Assembly: GCF_025567385.1 (NCBI RefSeq)
Contig: NZ_JAOQJU010000043.1
Location: 1 to 21,594 of the forward strand
Reading direction: 5' to 3'
Origin: Claveliimonas acetigenes
GTDB taxonomy: Bacteria; Bacillota; Clostridia; Lachnospirales; Lachnospiraceae
DNA: 21,594 nt
Shown: positions 6,500-11,854 of the stretch, one piece after another
How positions within the stretch are numbered: the first letter of the stretch is position 1
How the letters are laid out: each line of letters begins with the position of its first letter
Translations under genes and position numbers: made by a program
The notes under the pieces: model-generated
The model's database searches: none
The model's input: the letters and a program-made list of their open reading frames with translations, nothing else
What the model was told of the DNA's origin: nothing

Positions 6500-6912
6500 A
6501 GGCAAAAACGGGCGGTTGTTAGCTGCAACCTCACGGGAGTTTCACCCCGGCCCATGCTTATGGGTGCGCCGCGCAATACTTTGAGGGTGTTCAACGCGGG
6601 AGTATCATTGTGCCGCCTTGTATGTCGTCGCCCACAAGCTGCTAAACCTGTTTTACGGCGCGGTAGTTCTCGCTCGGCTTTTCCCCTATGGGGAAAAGCT
6701 GTCATGGCGTACCCGCCGACTGGCTCGGTACAGACGGAATGTACCCGTTTGCCTGTTATGCTGCGCACCAAAGGCCGCTTTCTTTGTCAAAGAACAATAG
6801 GCTTTGTCGGCCTGCAAAAGCACATCAACAGCGGATATGCTTTTGCGGAACGACAAATAGCCCATAACGGGAAGCGTGGAAAGGGGACACGCTCCCCGCA
6901 TGGGCTAAAAGA
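6500..6912 (-). other. Hairpin-rich non-coding region, unidentified structured RNA or regulatory DNA
   Basis: Some 410 bases between the Orf8-like gene and TnpW with no convincing gene. Overlapping open frames on both strands show no domain or ribosome binding site. On the minus strand there are several compact hairpins: GCTTTTCCCC-ATA-GGGGAAAAGC (10 bp perfect, near 6678-6702), CCCAT-AAGC-ATGGG (near 6552-6566), and a GGTTG/CAACC hairpin (near 6514-6532). The density of stems on the transcribed strand suggests a structured leader upstream of TnpW, or a DNA-level processing site such as an oriT. I cannot assign it to an RNA family I know. Confidence 0.45.
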
Positions 6913-7155
6913 TTATCCTACATGAAAAGCAAGGGTGCGGGTAATAAGGCGCACTTGCAGCCTGTTACGCATTTCCTCGTCCACATAGGAATAGGTATTG
7001 CCCGCGTCGTCTTTCAGCGTGCGGGTACAAAGTTTCGCTATGTAACCCTCGTAGTGCTTCAAGATCGCGCACATGGCGGTTGTGTCGCCGTTTGCCGCTG
7101 CGGAAATGACAGGGAACGGCAACAGATTTTCAGACTTCCTAACGGTATTCATCAT
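6913..7155 (-). CDS. Tn916 Orf8-like helix-turn-helix protein
   Basis: An 80-residue protein whose motif FPVISAAANGDTTAMCAILKHYEGYIAKL is the hallmark of the small HTH proteins that follow the sigma-like gene in Tn916-type elements (orf8). In Tn916, orf7 and orf8 activate excision and transfer functions; the same role here is inferred. The start at 7155 follows GGAGG nine bases upstream (ATGATG, so 7152 is possible). The gene overlaps the sigma gene's 3' end by 17 bases, so the two are co-translated. The C-terminus (LAFHVG) is shorter than I would expect and may have been altered where the non-coding region begins. Confidence 0.78.
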   Translation of the reverse strand: MMNTVRKSENLLPFPVISAAANGDTTAMCAILKHYEGYIAKLCTRTLKDDAGNTYSYVDEEMRNRLQVRLITRTLAFHVG

Positions 7156-7576
7156 CTGCTTTTCCCTCCAAATACTGTTTGATTTTCGCAAGCGCGGATT
7201 TCCTGTGCCGGAAAACCGTCGTGCGTACAACATTCAGCAGTTCGCCAATTTCCGCGTCGCTCATATCCAAGAAGTAGGACAAAAGGATAATGTCGCGTTT
7301 CCTTTCGGGCAAAGCGTTAAGGGCTTCGGCAAGCAGTTCATTTTTGACGAGTACATCAAAGCCGGACACTTGAAAACGGAAATAATCGCTTTCGTATTCG
7401 TCCGTTGTGAAAAGCTGCGCGAGTTCGCTTTCGCTCAAATCCGAAAAAGTAACTTCGCGTGCTGCGCGTTTCGCAAGAGTGCGGCGGTGGCTTTTCGCTT
7501 CGCCGACCAAAGTTTTCTTTGCTAATGCGTCGTACTGATGTTGTATTCTTTCCTTGTCGGAAGAAGATAGCTCCAT
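7139..7576 (-). CDS. Sigma-70 family factor (Tn916 Orf7-like)
   Basis: A 145-residue sigma-like regulator. The C-terminal half has a region 4 helix-turn-helix: ALPERKRDIILLSYFLDMSD, then EIGELLNVVRTTVFRHRKSA as the turn and recognition helix. The N-terminal half contains an FSDLSESELAQLFTTDEYES segment typical of Orf7 homologues. ATG 7576 follows AAGGAGG with an eight-base gap; a GTG at 7585 lies too close to that site. In Tn916 this gene is repressed by Orf9 and read through from the tet leader. Here a 35-residue ORF and a strong terminator (7697-7739) lie between it and its candidate promoter, so attenuation is likely. Confidence 0.85.
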   Translation of the reverse strand: MELSSSDKERIQHQYDALAKKTLVGEAKSHRRTLAKRAAREVTFSDLSESELAQLFTTDEYESDYFRFQVSGFDVLVKNELLAEALNALPERKRDIILLSYFLDMSDAEIGELLNVVRTTVFRHRKSALAKIKQYLEGKADDEYR

Positions 7577-7696
7577 AGAGTTCACCTCCTTCCCGCGTGG
7601 AGTAGAGGACGGGAGTTAAGGGCTTGTCCTCTCTGCCCCTTTCGCTCCGTACCCGTTCGGGAGATGGCTCTTGAGTGCGCTTTTCAGAAAAAAGTT

Positions 7697-7739
7697 GAAA
7701 AAAGCAAAATGCGCCCGTCCGCAAGACGCGGACGGGCGC
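7697..7739 (-). terminator. Strong terminator or attenuator upstream of the sigma gene
   Basis: On the minus strand GCGCCCGTCCGC (arms 7711-7722 and 7728-7739) closes with a five-base loop and is followed by ATTTTGCTTTTTT. It lies between the 35-residue ORF and the sigma gene, so the sigma gene can be expressed only by read-through or from an unseen closer promoter. Confidence 0.8.
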
Positions 7740-7759
7740 AAAGGAAATGTAAGCAGTAG

Positions 7760-7867
7760 CTAAATGTATTGACAGTTCACATTCATAGCCGGAATATCCC
7801 GCTTGCGGAGCATAGCTTTTTTTGACCGCAAAGCATTAGGCGGGTTACAGTAAATAAAAATGGACAC
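7760..7867 (-). CDS. 35-residue leader-type small protein
   Basis: GTG at 7867 follows GGAGG (7875-7879) with a seven-base gap, and the frame runs 35 codons to a TAG at 7760-7762. The peptide begins MSIFIYCNPPNALRSKKAML and ends MNVNCQYI. I believe near-identical small ORFs occur in this position in other Tn916/Tn1549-type elements, but no function is known to me. The GTG is buried in a hairpin, GGATACGGCG with CGCCGTGTCC (7862-7871 and 7887-7896), with the ribosome binding site in the loop. A strong terminator follows 20 bases after the stop. It could be a regulatory leader peptide for the sigma operon. Confidence 0.5.
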   Translation of the reverse strand: MSIFIYCNPPNALRSKKAMLRKRDIPAMNVNCQYI

Positions 7868-7938
7868 GGCGATACCTCCCCGATACCGCCGTATCCTTAA
7901 AAAAGGGCGACTTTAATACACTACCCGCAATCCATTCT

Positions 7939-7966
7939 ATAATAGGGAACAGCGGCTTTTGCGCAA
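7939..7966 (-). promoter_or_regulatory. Candidate promoter for the sigma operon
   Basis: On the minus strand TTGCGC (7961-7966), a 16-base spacer and TATTAT (7939-7944) lie between the terminator of the RlmN/Cfr-like gene and the 35-residue ORF. The -35 is imperfect, so the assignment is tentative. Confidence 0.4.
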
Positions 7967-7974
7967 TATTAAAT

Positions 7975-8022
7975 AAAAAAGCCGATAACACATAGGTTTT
8001 TTGACCTAATGCGTTATCGGCT
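7975..8022 (-). terminator. Terminator of the KTR-RlmN/Cfr-like transcript
   Basis: On the minus strand AGCCGATAACGCATTAGGT pairs with ACCTATGTGTTATCGGCT around a short A-rich loop, followed by TTTTTTATTT. It starts about 30 bases after the stop codon of the radical-SAM gene. The base of the stem and the preceding bases match those after tet(O)-KTR at 722-750. Confidence 0.85.
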
Positions 8023-8049
8023 CTGCGTCTATGCGTCTGGCACTTTTAA

Positions 8050-9033
8050 TCATTTTTTTTTGAATTTATTATATGTGTTAGCTAACTGTCCACAAGCCGC
8101 GTTAATCTCTCTGCCATGAGAAACTCTCATAGTAACTTCAAGTCCTGCTTGCTCTAATTGATGTTTGAATGCAACTATTTCCCGTTTCTGTGGTGCTTTA
8201 ATTCTTGAATTGCTTGTTGGGTTGTATTGTAACACGTTAATCATAACTTTTTTGCCCCGAAACCATTTTGCAAGTTGTCTTACATCTGAGGGCCGGTCAT
8301 TTATACCCGGTAAAAGCAAATACGCAAAGACAATTTTGCGATTATGCCTTTCAGAATAGGATAAGGCTTGCTTAACAACATCTTCAATAGCATATATGCG
8401 CATGTGAGGAATAATACGATTTCTTGCAGATTGTGTTGCTGCGTGTAAAGATATTGTCAACTGAATTTTAAGATGTTCCTCGCGCAATTTTTTTAATTGA
8501 TCGACCGGACCAACTGTTGATATGGTAATGCCGTCGGTTGGAAAGTTGAGCCCATATCTATCTCGGAGAATATGGATTGCTTTTATCAAGTTGTCATAAT
8601 TGAATAAAGGCTCTCCCATACCCATAAAAACGATACGGTTTACTTTTCGACGCAACAATATAATCTGTTGTACGATTTCTGACGATGTTAGATTACGAAC
8701 AAAGCCATTTCGCCCGGACTCACAAAAAATACAACCAACAGGACAACCGACTTGTGTGCTCACGCAAACAGTTCCACCATCTCGCCGCTTGATAAAAACC
8801 GTTTCAATGTATTTGTTGTCTTTCAGTTCGTAAACATACTTTTCAGTATCACTGCTTTTGCAAATATTTTTTACCAACATTGATAGATTTTTTTTGCGTG
8901 GTAATTGCTTATATAATTCTTCATATAAGGCTTTTGCTTCATTCTCGCCAATAACTTCCGACATTTCTTTGTAAGTAAATCCGTATGGATCATTCCGTAC
9001 TTCCGCAGGCGTATATTTAGGTAAACGTTTCAT
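8050..9033 (-). CDS. Radical-SAM 23S rRNA methyltransferase, RlmN/Cfr family (divergent)
   Basis: A 327-residue enzyme of the family that methylates A2503 of 23S rRNA (RlmN at C2, Cfr at C8). All expected catalytic parts are visible: the [4Fe-4S] motif CPVGCIFC (Cys97, 101, 104), the upstream Cys90 in VCVSTQVGC, the SAM-binding FMGMGEPL (residues 136-143), TISLHAAT, and the C-terminal NAACGQL whose Cys314 would be the methylated cysteine. The GMGEPL form and STQVGC resemble RlmN more than Cfr; the N-terminal domain is only about 88 residues. A chromosomal rlmN would not sit in a transposon behind a drug-type attenuator, so resistance to ribosome-targeting antibiotics is inferred, but activity as a C2 or C8 enzyme cannot be read. 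AAAGGA lies eight bases before ATG 9033. The gene is visibly more AT-rich than its neighbours. Confidence 0.85.
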   Translation of the reverse strand: MKRLPKYTPAEVRNDPYGFTYKEMSEVIGENEAKALYEELYKQLPRKKNLSMLVKNICKSSDTEKYVYELKDNKYIETVFIKRRDGGTVCVSTQVGCPVGCIFCESGRNGFVRNLTSSEIVQQIILLRRKVNRIVFMGMGEPLFNYDNLIKAIHILRDRYGLNFPTDGITISTVGPVDQLKKLREEHLKIQLTISLHAATQSARNRIIPHMRIYAIEDVVKQALSYSERHNRKIVFAYLLLPGINDRPSDVRQLAKWFRGKKVMINVLQYNPTSNSRIKAPQKREIVAFKHQLEQAGLEVTMRVSHGREINAACGQLANTYNKFKKK

Positions 9034-9049
9034 TTTTATATCCTTTCTT

Positions 9050-9235
9050 CTAAATAATAAAAGTTTGTTTTTCTGTATTTTTGATTACAATCTCTAATTT
9101 TTCTACATCAATGATATGCGTCAATTTGCATTTAGGGCAGAAAAGAGGAAAATCTTTTAATACAGTATTATGAAATACTTGAACTCTCGTCTTTCCGTTA
9201 CAAATCGGACATTTTATCCAATATTTTTTAAGCAT
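9050..9235 (-). CDS. Cysteine-rich KTR zinc-ribbon protein, second copy
   Basis: A 61-residue zinc ribbon with the cysteine pairs CPIC (residues 9-12) and CPKC (residues 33-36) and the family motif NGKTR. It is clearly homologous to the 57-residue KTR protein at 562-735 (shared TVLK-(N/D)-(Y/F)-P-L-(Y/F)-CPKC) but well diverged. Unlike tet loci, it precedes its partner gene: the RlmN/Cfr-like start is 16 bases after this stop, so the two form one operon under the attenuator at 9261-9540. The ribosome binding site is weak (AAGGA, unusually far upstream). The molecular function is unknown. Confidence 0.82.
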   Translation of the reverse strand: MLKKYWIKCPICNGKTRVQVFHNTVLKDFPLFCPKCKLTHIIDVEKLEIVIKNTEKQTFII

Positions 9236-9260
9236 TATATTTCACTCGTCCTTTTTACAC

Positions 9261-9303
9261 AAAAAAATGCAGGTCAATCCTCAACATGAGCATTGACCTG
9301 CAT
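9261..9303 (-). terminator. Second leader terminator, directly upstream of KTR
   Basis: On the minus strand a perfect 12-bp stem, ATGCAGGTCAAT (9292-9303) with ATTGACCTGCAT (9267-9278), has a 13-base loop and is followed by seven T. It ends about 25 bases before the KTR start and must be read through for KTR and the RlmN/Cfr-like gene to be expressed. Confidence 0.88.
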
Positions 9304-9401
9304 TTATAATGCACAGAGCAGTACAACAAAACTAAGGCATAGCTTGCACTATGTCTATACTATATCTATACGTCGTTAGTTTTTTGTATAGCATCCGCAA
9401 A

Positions 9402-9460
9402 ATAAGCATGACAAAAAAGCCCATGTTGAAAATGGGAAAATCCTTTTTTTCAATGCTTAT
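9402..9460 (-). terminator. First leader terminator with extended outer stem
   Basis: On the minus strand CCCAT (9432-9436) pairs with ATGGG (9420-9424), followed by CTTTTTT. An outer pair, ATAAGCAT (9453-9460) with ATGCTTAT (9402-9409), encloses it and includes the leader peptide's stop codon. A ribosome stalled on the leader would cover the outer 5' arm. Confidence 0.65.
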
Positions 9461-9483
9461 CTAATACGCATGCTATGCAACAT
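9457..9483 (-). CDS. Leader peptide MLHSMRIR (probable macrolide-type arrest peptide)
   Basis: ATG 9481-9483 follows AGGAGG (9491-9496) with an eight-base gap and encodes MLHSMRIR then TAA. ErmDL (MTHSMRLR...) and MefAL (MTASMRLR) are known leaders in which a macrolide-bound ribosome stalls at the R6-x-R8 motif, the +x(+) rule. Here R6-I7-R8 occupies exactly those positions, and the length equals MefAL. The peptide lies between a strong promoter and two terminators, so drug-dependent stalling would change leader folding and let transcription continue into KTR and the RlmN/Cfr-like gene. That step is inferred; the peptide and signals are seen directly. Confidence 0.75.
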   Translation of the reverse strand: MLHSMRIR

Positions 9484-9511
9484 AAACGCCGCCTCCTTTT
9501 ACATAAATTTT

Positions 9512-9540
9512 ATTTTATCAGAAAATCAGTCTACTGTCAA
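9512..9540 (-). promoter_or_regulatory. Promoter of the leader-KTR-RlmN/Cfr-like operon
   Basis: On the minus strand TTGACA (9535-9540), a 17-base spacer and TAAAAT (9512-9517) make a near-consensus vegetative promoter. It lies about 30 bases before the leader peptide start. Such strength, with control left to attenuation, is typical of ribosome-targeting resistance genes in Firmicutes. Confidence 0.85.
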
Positions 9541-9633
9541 TACACAACAGGAAGTATTTAACCTAATGATATGAATTGTGTGGACATATCCAAAAAGAAA
9601 GGTGAACTGTAAAATGTAACAGGGTGAATGAAA

Positions 9634-9990
9634 ATGGCAAAAAGACCCGTACCATTGTACGACTTTAAGGCTTTCGGGGCAGCTATAAAAGCCGCGAGAA
9701 ATGAATACGGCGAGAGCCGCAAAAAGGTAAGCGACGAGTTATATATTTCCCCGCGCTACCTTGCGAATATCGAGAACAAGGGACAACAGCCGAGTTTACA
9801 GGTATTCTATGACCTTGTAACCCGGTATCATATTTCGGTAGATCAATTTTTCTTCCCGAACAGCAATGCGGAGAAATCCACCGGGCGGCGGCAGCTTGAC
9901 GCGCTGCTGGACGGTATGAGCGATAAAGGCATACGGATTGTAACCGCAACAGCAAGGGAGATAACGGAAGTCGAAAAAGCAGAGGATTAA
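9634..9990 (+). CDS. XRE-family regulator (Tn916 Orf9-like)
   Basis: A 118-residue repressor-type protein on the strand opposite to the rest of the element. The N-terminal helix-turn-helix spans about residues 9-66 (AFGAAIKAARNEYGESRKKVSDELYISPRYLANIENKGQQPSL, read in parts), and a hydrophobic RYHISVDQFFFP segment ends the domain. Tn916 Orf9 represses orf7, and this gene probably does the same for the sigma gene at 7139-7576. Here, however, the KTR-RlmN/Cfr cassette has come to lie between the two. ATG 9634 fits AGGGTGA (from 9621) better than ATG 9628, which is too close to it. The start region is divergent from the leader promoter, about 90 bases apart. A terminator follows. Confidence 0.85.
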   Translation: MAKRPVPLYDFKAFGAAIKAARNEYGESRKKVSDELYISPRYLANIENKGQQPSLQVFYDLVTRYHISVDQFFFPNSNAEKSTGRRQLDALLDGMSDKGIRIVTATAREITEVEKAED

Positions 9991-10012
9991 CCTCACAATA
10001 TGAGAAATCGGG

Positions 10013-10046
10013 AGATTGCAGCGCATGGCGGCTGCAATCTTTTTTT
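10013..10046 (+). terminator. Terminator of the XRE gene
   Basis: The perfect stem AGATTGCAG (10013-10021) with CTGCAATCT (10032-10040) has a ten-base loop, and the T run extends to 10046. It is probably the last functional feature before the element's right end. Confidence 0.88.
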
Positions 10047-10073
10047 GCGTCCAAAATCAAAGGAACGCGCAAC

Positions 10074-10184
10074 AAATGTAGTATACCATTCATCCGTGTT
10101 ATCTGCAGAATATTTTGCGTTATTTAATATTGAATTTCCTGTTTTATTTATAGTTATAATTTCTTGATCTTTGCCGTTGATCAT
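10074..10184 (-). pseudogene. Truncated gene start, possibly EcoRI-type adenine methyltransferase
   Basis: Thirty-seven codons beginning MINGKDQEII and ending DEWYTTF, after which the frame enters the neighbouring element. GGGGAG lies ten bases before ATG 10184; an earlier in-frame ATG at 10205 is less well placed. The N-A-K-x-S...DEWYT pattern resembles the start of EcoRI-family adenine methyltransferases, whose M.EcoRI prototype has LHKAKKSKSDEFYTQ. That identification rests on a short stretch, so treat it as tentative. The gene directly follows the ribbon-helix-helix gene, so it was probably the next cistron of the conjugative element before it was cut. Confidence 0.45.
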
Positions 10185-10212
10185 TTGCTTGATTCTCCCC
10201 TGCATGAATTTC

Positions 10213-10410
10213 TCATTTGTCTTGATTAGATTCTAATTCTTTTAATTTCTTTTTCATTTCTTCATATTCATCGAAATAAGAAATTAATGCTCTTTCAACA
10301 GCAACCGTTTTTGTATGTCCTGCATCTTTACAAAAATTTTCTAATCGCTCATAAATAGGAGTTTCAATACATACATTAAGGTATGTTCCATTCTTTTTTG
10401 GTCTTGCCAT
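10213..10410 (-). CDS. Ribbon-helix-helix (CopG-like) small protein
   Basis: A 65-residue protein with the pattern MARPKKNGTYLNVCIETPIY followed by an amphipathic helix ERLENFCKDAG and a second helix KTVAVERALISYFDEYEEM. This fits a small RHH DNA-binding protein commonly carried by CTn-type conjugative elements. The start at 10410 follows GGGAG seven bases upstream; the frame runs back to 10467 but without a signal. Because it has no toxin-like neighbour I read it as a regulator or relaxosome accessory protein rather than an antitoxin. The next cistron is the truncated one at 10074-10184. Confidence 0.7.
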   Translation of the reverse strand: MARPKKNGTYLNVCIETPIYERLENFCKDAGHTKTVAVERALISYFDEYEEMKKKLKELESNQDK

Positions 10411-10669
10411 TTTTTTCTCCCTGCATTTAATACTATTACATGAATTTTCCTCAAATAATTGTACCACTGAAAACTACTTAAATCAACTATTCACTACTTG
10501 TTATCAAATATATAAAAGATAAAATCAGGTTTTGTACTACTAAATGATTTTAAACAAAATAAGGCCCAAAAGGGAACTTTCCCTTTTGAGCCTATACACT
10601 TTATCAGCTAACATATTTTGCTTTCATTTTTCCTCATGGTCATGAGGCTTTTTTCTCTTAAATCGCATT
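10411..10669. other. Intergenic region with a terminator hairpin
   Basis: No gene was seen. The inverted repeat ggcccaaaaggga (10563-10575) with tcccttttgagcc (10580-10592) is flanked by an AT-rich stretch that gives a T-rich tail on the minus strand, so it probably ends the long conjugation transcript coming from the right. A smaller hairpin, CCTCAT/ATGAGG (10632-10647), has a T run only on the plus strand. The remainder is AT-rich and would hold the promoter of the ribbon-helix-helix gene, but no confident hexamers were found. Confidence 0.55.
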
Positions 10670-10960
10670 CTATGAATCCTTTGATTGTTCCTTCTGTTCT
10701 TCAATAATTCGTTCTGTTGCTTTATGAATTCTGTCCTTAGAATAGGGTGGTCTTAAATTCAATGACAACCGGCCCTTTTTGATTATATACGTTTCACTGC
10801 CATCCTCCGAAGATCCTTTCAACCAGCAATCATCCGGATACTTCTCAGCGAATGCCCGTAACCGTTTCTGCAAGCTCTGATTGAAGGTATACACATCATA
10901 GAATCCGTCATCTTCATTGGTCAGAATAATCGTTTCTTTTTCACACTTTAACCTTCGCAT
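10670..10960 (-). CDS. Conserved small conjugative-element protein, function unknown
   Basis: A 96-residue protein. The N-terminus (CEKETIILTNEDDGFYDVYTFNQSLQKRLRAFAEKYP) and the later SRLSLNLRPPYSKDR-like segment (here GRLSLNLRPPYSKDRI) match a small protein I have seen in CTn-type elements next to YodL or TTRAP genes. No catalytic motif or membrane segment is visible; it is soluble and mildly basic at the C-terminus. The start is just three bases after the stop of the YodL gene, so it is co-translated with it. It is the last gene before the terminator at 10563-10592. Confidence 0.7.
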   Translation of the reverse strand: MRRLKCEKETIILTNEDDGFYDVYTFNQSLQKRLRAFAEKYPDDCWLKGSSEDGSETYIIKKGRLSLNLRPPYSKDRIHKATERIIEEQKEQSKDS

Positions 10961-10963
10961 ATT

Positions 10964-11854
10964 CTACCCCCGCTTTCTTTCCATTTCCTGATCCAGGTAT
11001 TTGGGTATCGGTTTTCCGGACCGGCGAGCAATGGCAATCTGTTTCTGATGCAGACGTTTGATCACGGATCTTCGTTTCTTAGATTTTCCATCCTGTTGAT
11101 TTCGGGAGGTCTGATTGTTGCTGCTAGCATCAGAGGTCTTTTCCTGATTCTTCTTCTGATTATTCACCAGACCGTCCACCATATCATAATTGGCTTCGGT
11201 ACCAGATTCTCTGCTTCGTTCATAAGTGCCGTTCTGGTAGAATTTCTGGTAATGTTCCAGACGGATTTTACCATCTTGTTTTAGCTGTTCGACCGGATTT
11301 AGCGGTACTTGCTGTTGGATGTAATCATGAATCTTTTGTTTTGTCTTTTCATCGAATTTCTTACATTCTTCGACAACCATTTTTCCATAGGCATCCAGGA
11401 TAACACCCTGGGCCTGATCTCGGTATACCTGATGTTCCATCAAATAAAACTGTTTTCCATCAATAATGATGGTGTCTGTGGCAATCCAGTTTCCTTTTTT
11501 CCCATCGATCTGATAATTCTCAGTTTCCATAGTGATCAGTGCACCGGATGTATTGATACGAATGAATCCGGCCAGATACTGTGGATAGTTTTCATCTACA
11601 TAGTAGCAACTGATTTCTCCGTTCTTGTTCAATACGAGCACGTCACTGACTTCGCATTGCTTTTTCATTCGTTTCCAGATGTCAGCGACTTTTTCATTTT
11701 CCTGCATTTCATGAATCGAGACTAATCGGTAATTTTCGACAGTAATCGACACATTCTGCTGTCTTGCCTCTTGATATGGCAGATGCCACAGTGCTTTTCC
11801 TGCTGTCTGCTGATCTACTCGGTAGACTGCAAATTGATTAAGCTTCATAGGCAT
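10964..11854 (-). CDS. YodL domain protein of a conjugative element
   Basis: A 296-residue protein. Residues 3-70 have the YodL pattern: FAVYRVDQQTAGKALWHLPYQEA, then a YRLV segment and a SVSDVLVL-like EVSDVLVLNKNGEISCYYVD. This domain also occurs in the larger ArdC-like protein encoded upstream. The middle is unassigned, and the last 80 residues are polar and strongly basic, which suggests nucleic-acid contact. GGAG lies four bases before ATG 11854; ATG 11848 is an alternative. The gene overlaps the TTRAP gene (ends 11838) by 17 bases. Its role in conjugation is unknown. Confidence 0.75.
   Translation of the reverse strand: MPMKLNQFAVYRVDQQTAGKALWHLPYQEARQQNVSITVENYRLVSIHEMQENEKVADIWKRMKKQCEVSDVLVLNKNGEISCYYVDENYPQYLAGFIRINTSGALITMETENYQIDGKKGNWIATDTIIIDGKQFYLMEHQVYRDQAQGVILDAYGKMVVEECKKFDEKTKQKIHDYIQQQVPLNPVEQLKQDGKIRLEHYQKFYQNGTYERSRESGTEANYDMVDGLVNNQKKNQEKTSDASSNNQTSRNQQDGKSKKRRSVIKRLHQKQIAIARRSGKPIPKYLDQEMERKRG

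Larger units (their letters stand above)
4523..10073 (-). mobile_element. Second serine-recombinase element with Tn916-like accessory genes
   Basis: The limits are approximate. At the left the element's recombinase stop codon is only a few bases from the break in the other recombinase gene. At the right its last recognisable feature is the XRE terminator (10013-10046), and foreign coding sequence resumes at about 10074. Content: serine recombinase, TnpW, hairpin-rich non-coding DNA, Orf8-like HTH, Orf7-like sigma, a 35-residue ORF, an RlmN/Cfr-like and KTR cassette with an attenuator, and an Orf9-like XRE regulator on the opposite strand. There is no relaxase or recognisable oriT gene set, so transfer would depend on a partner. 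I found no clear terminal inverted or direct repeats. Confidence 0.6.

Noticed and set aside
6454..6771. A 105-codon minus-strand frame, and the overlapping frames 6686-6901 (minus) and 6554-6925 (plus)
   Set aside because: None has a ribosome binding site or recognised domain. The hairpins and overlapping frames on both strands fit structured non-coding DNA better.
8050..9033. Ordinary chromosomal rlmN
   Set aside because: The context is wholly mobile, the gene shares an operon with a KTR protein, and it is led by a drug-type attenuator. RlmN chemistry is still possible.
9240..9320. The perfect 12-bp inverted repeat as an insertion-sequence end or attachment site
   Set aside because: The T run after the stem, its place directly before a gene, and a leader peptide and promoter upstream all mark it as an attenuator.
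10213..10410. Ribbon-helix-helix protein as antitoxin of a toxin-antitoxin pair
   Set aside because: The adjacent frame is the start of a larger, truncated gene that looks methyltransferase-like, not a toxin. RHH proteins like this are common regulators in conjugative elements.
10632..10655. CCTCAT/ATGAGG hairpin as terminator of the conjugation operon
   Set aside because: The T run is on the plus strand only, whereas the operon is on the minus strand. The hairpin at 10563-10592 fits better.
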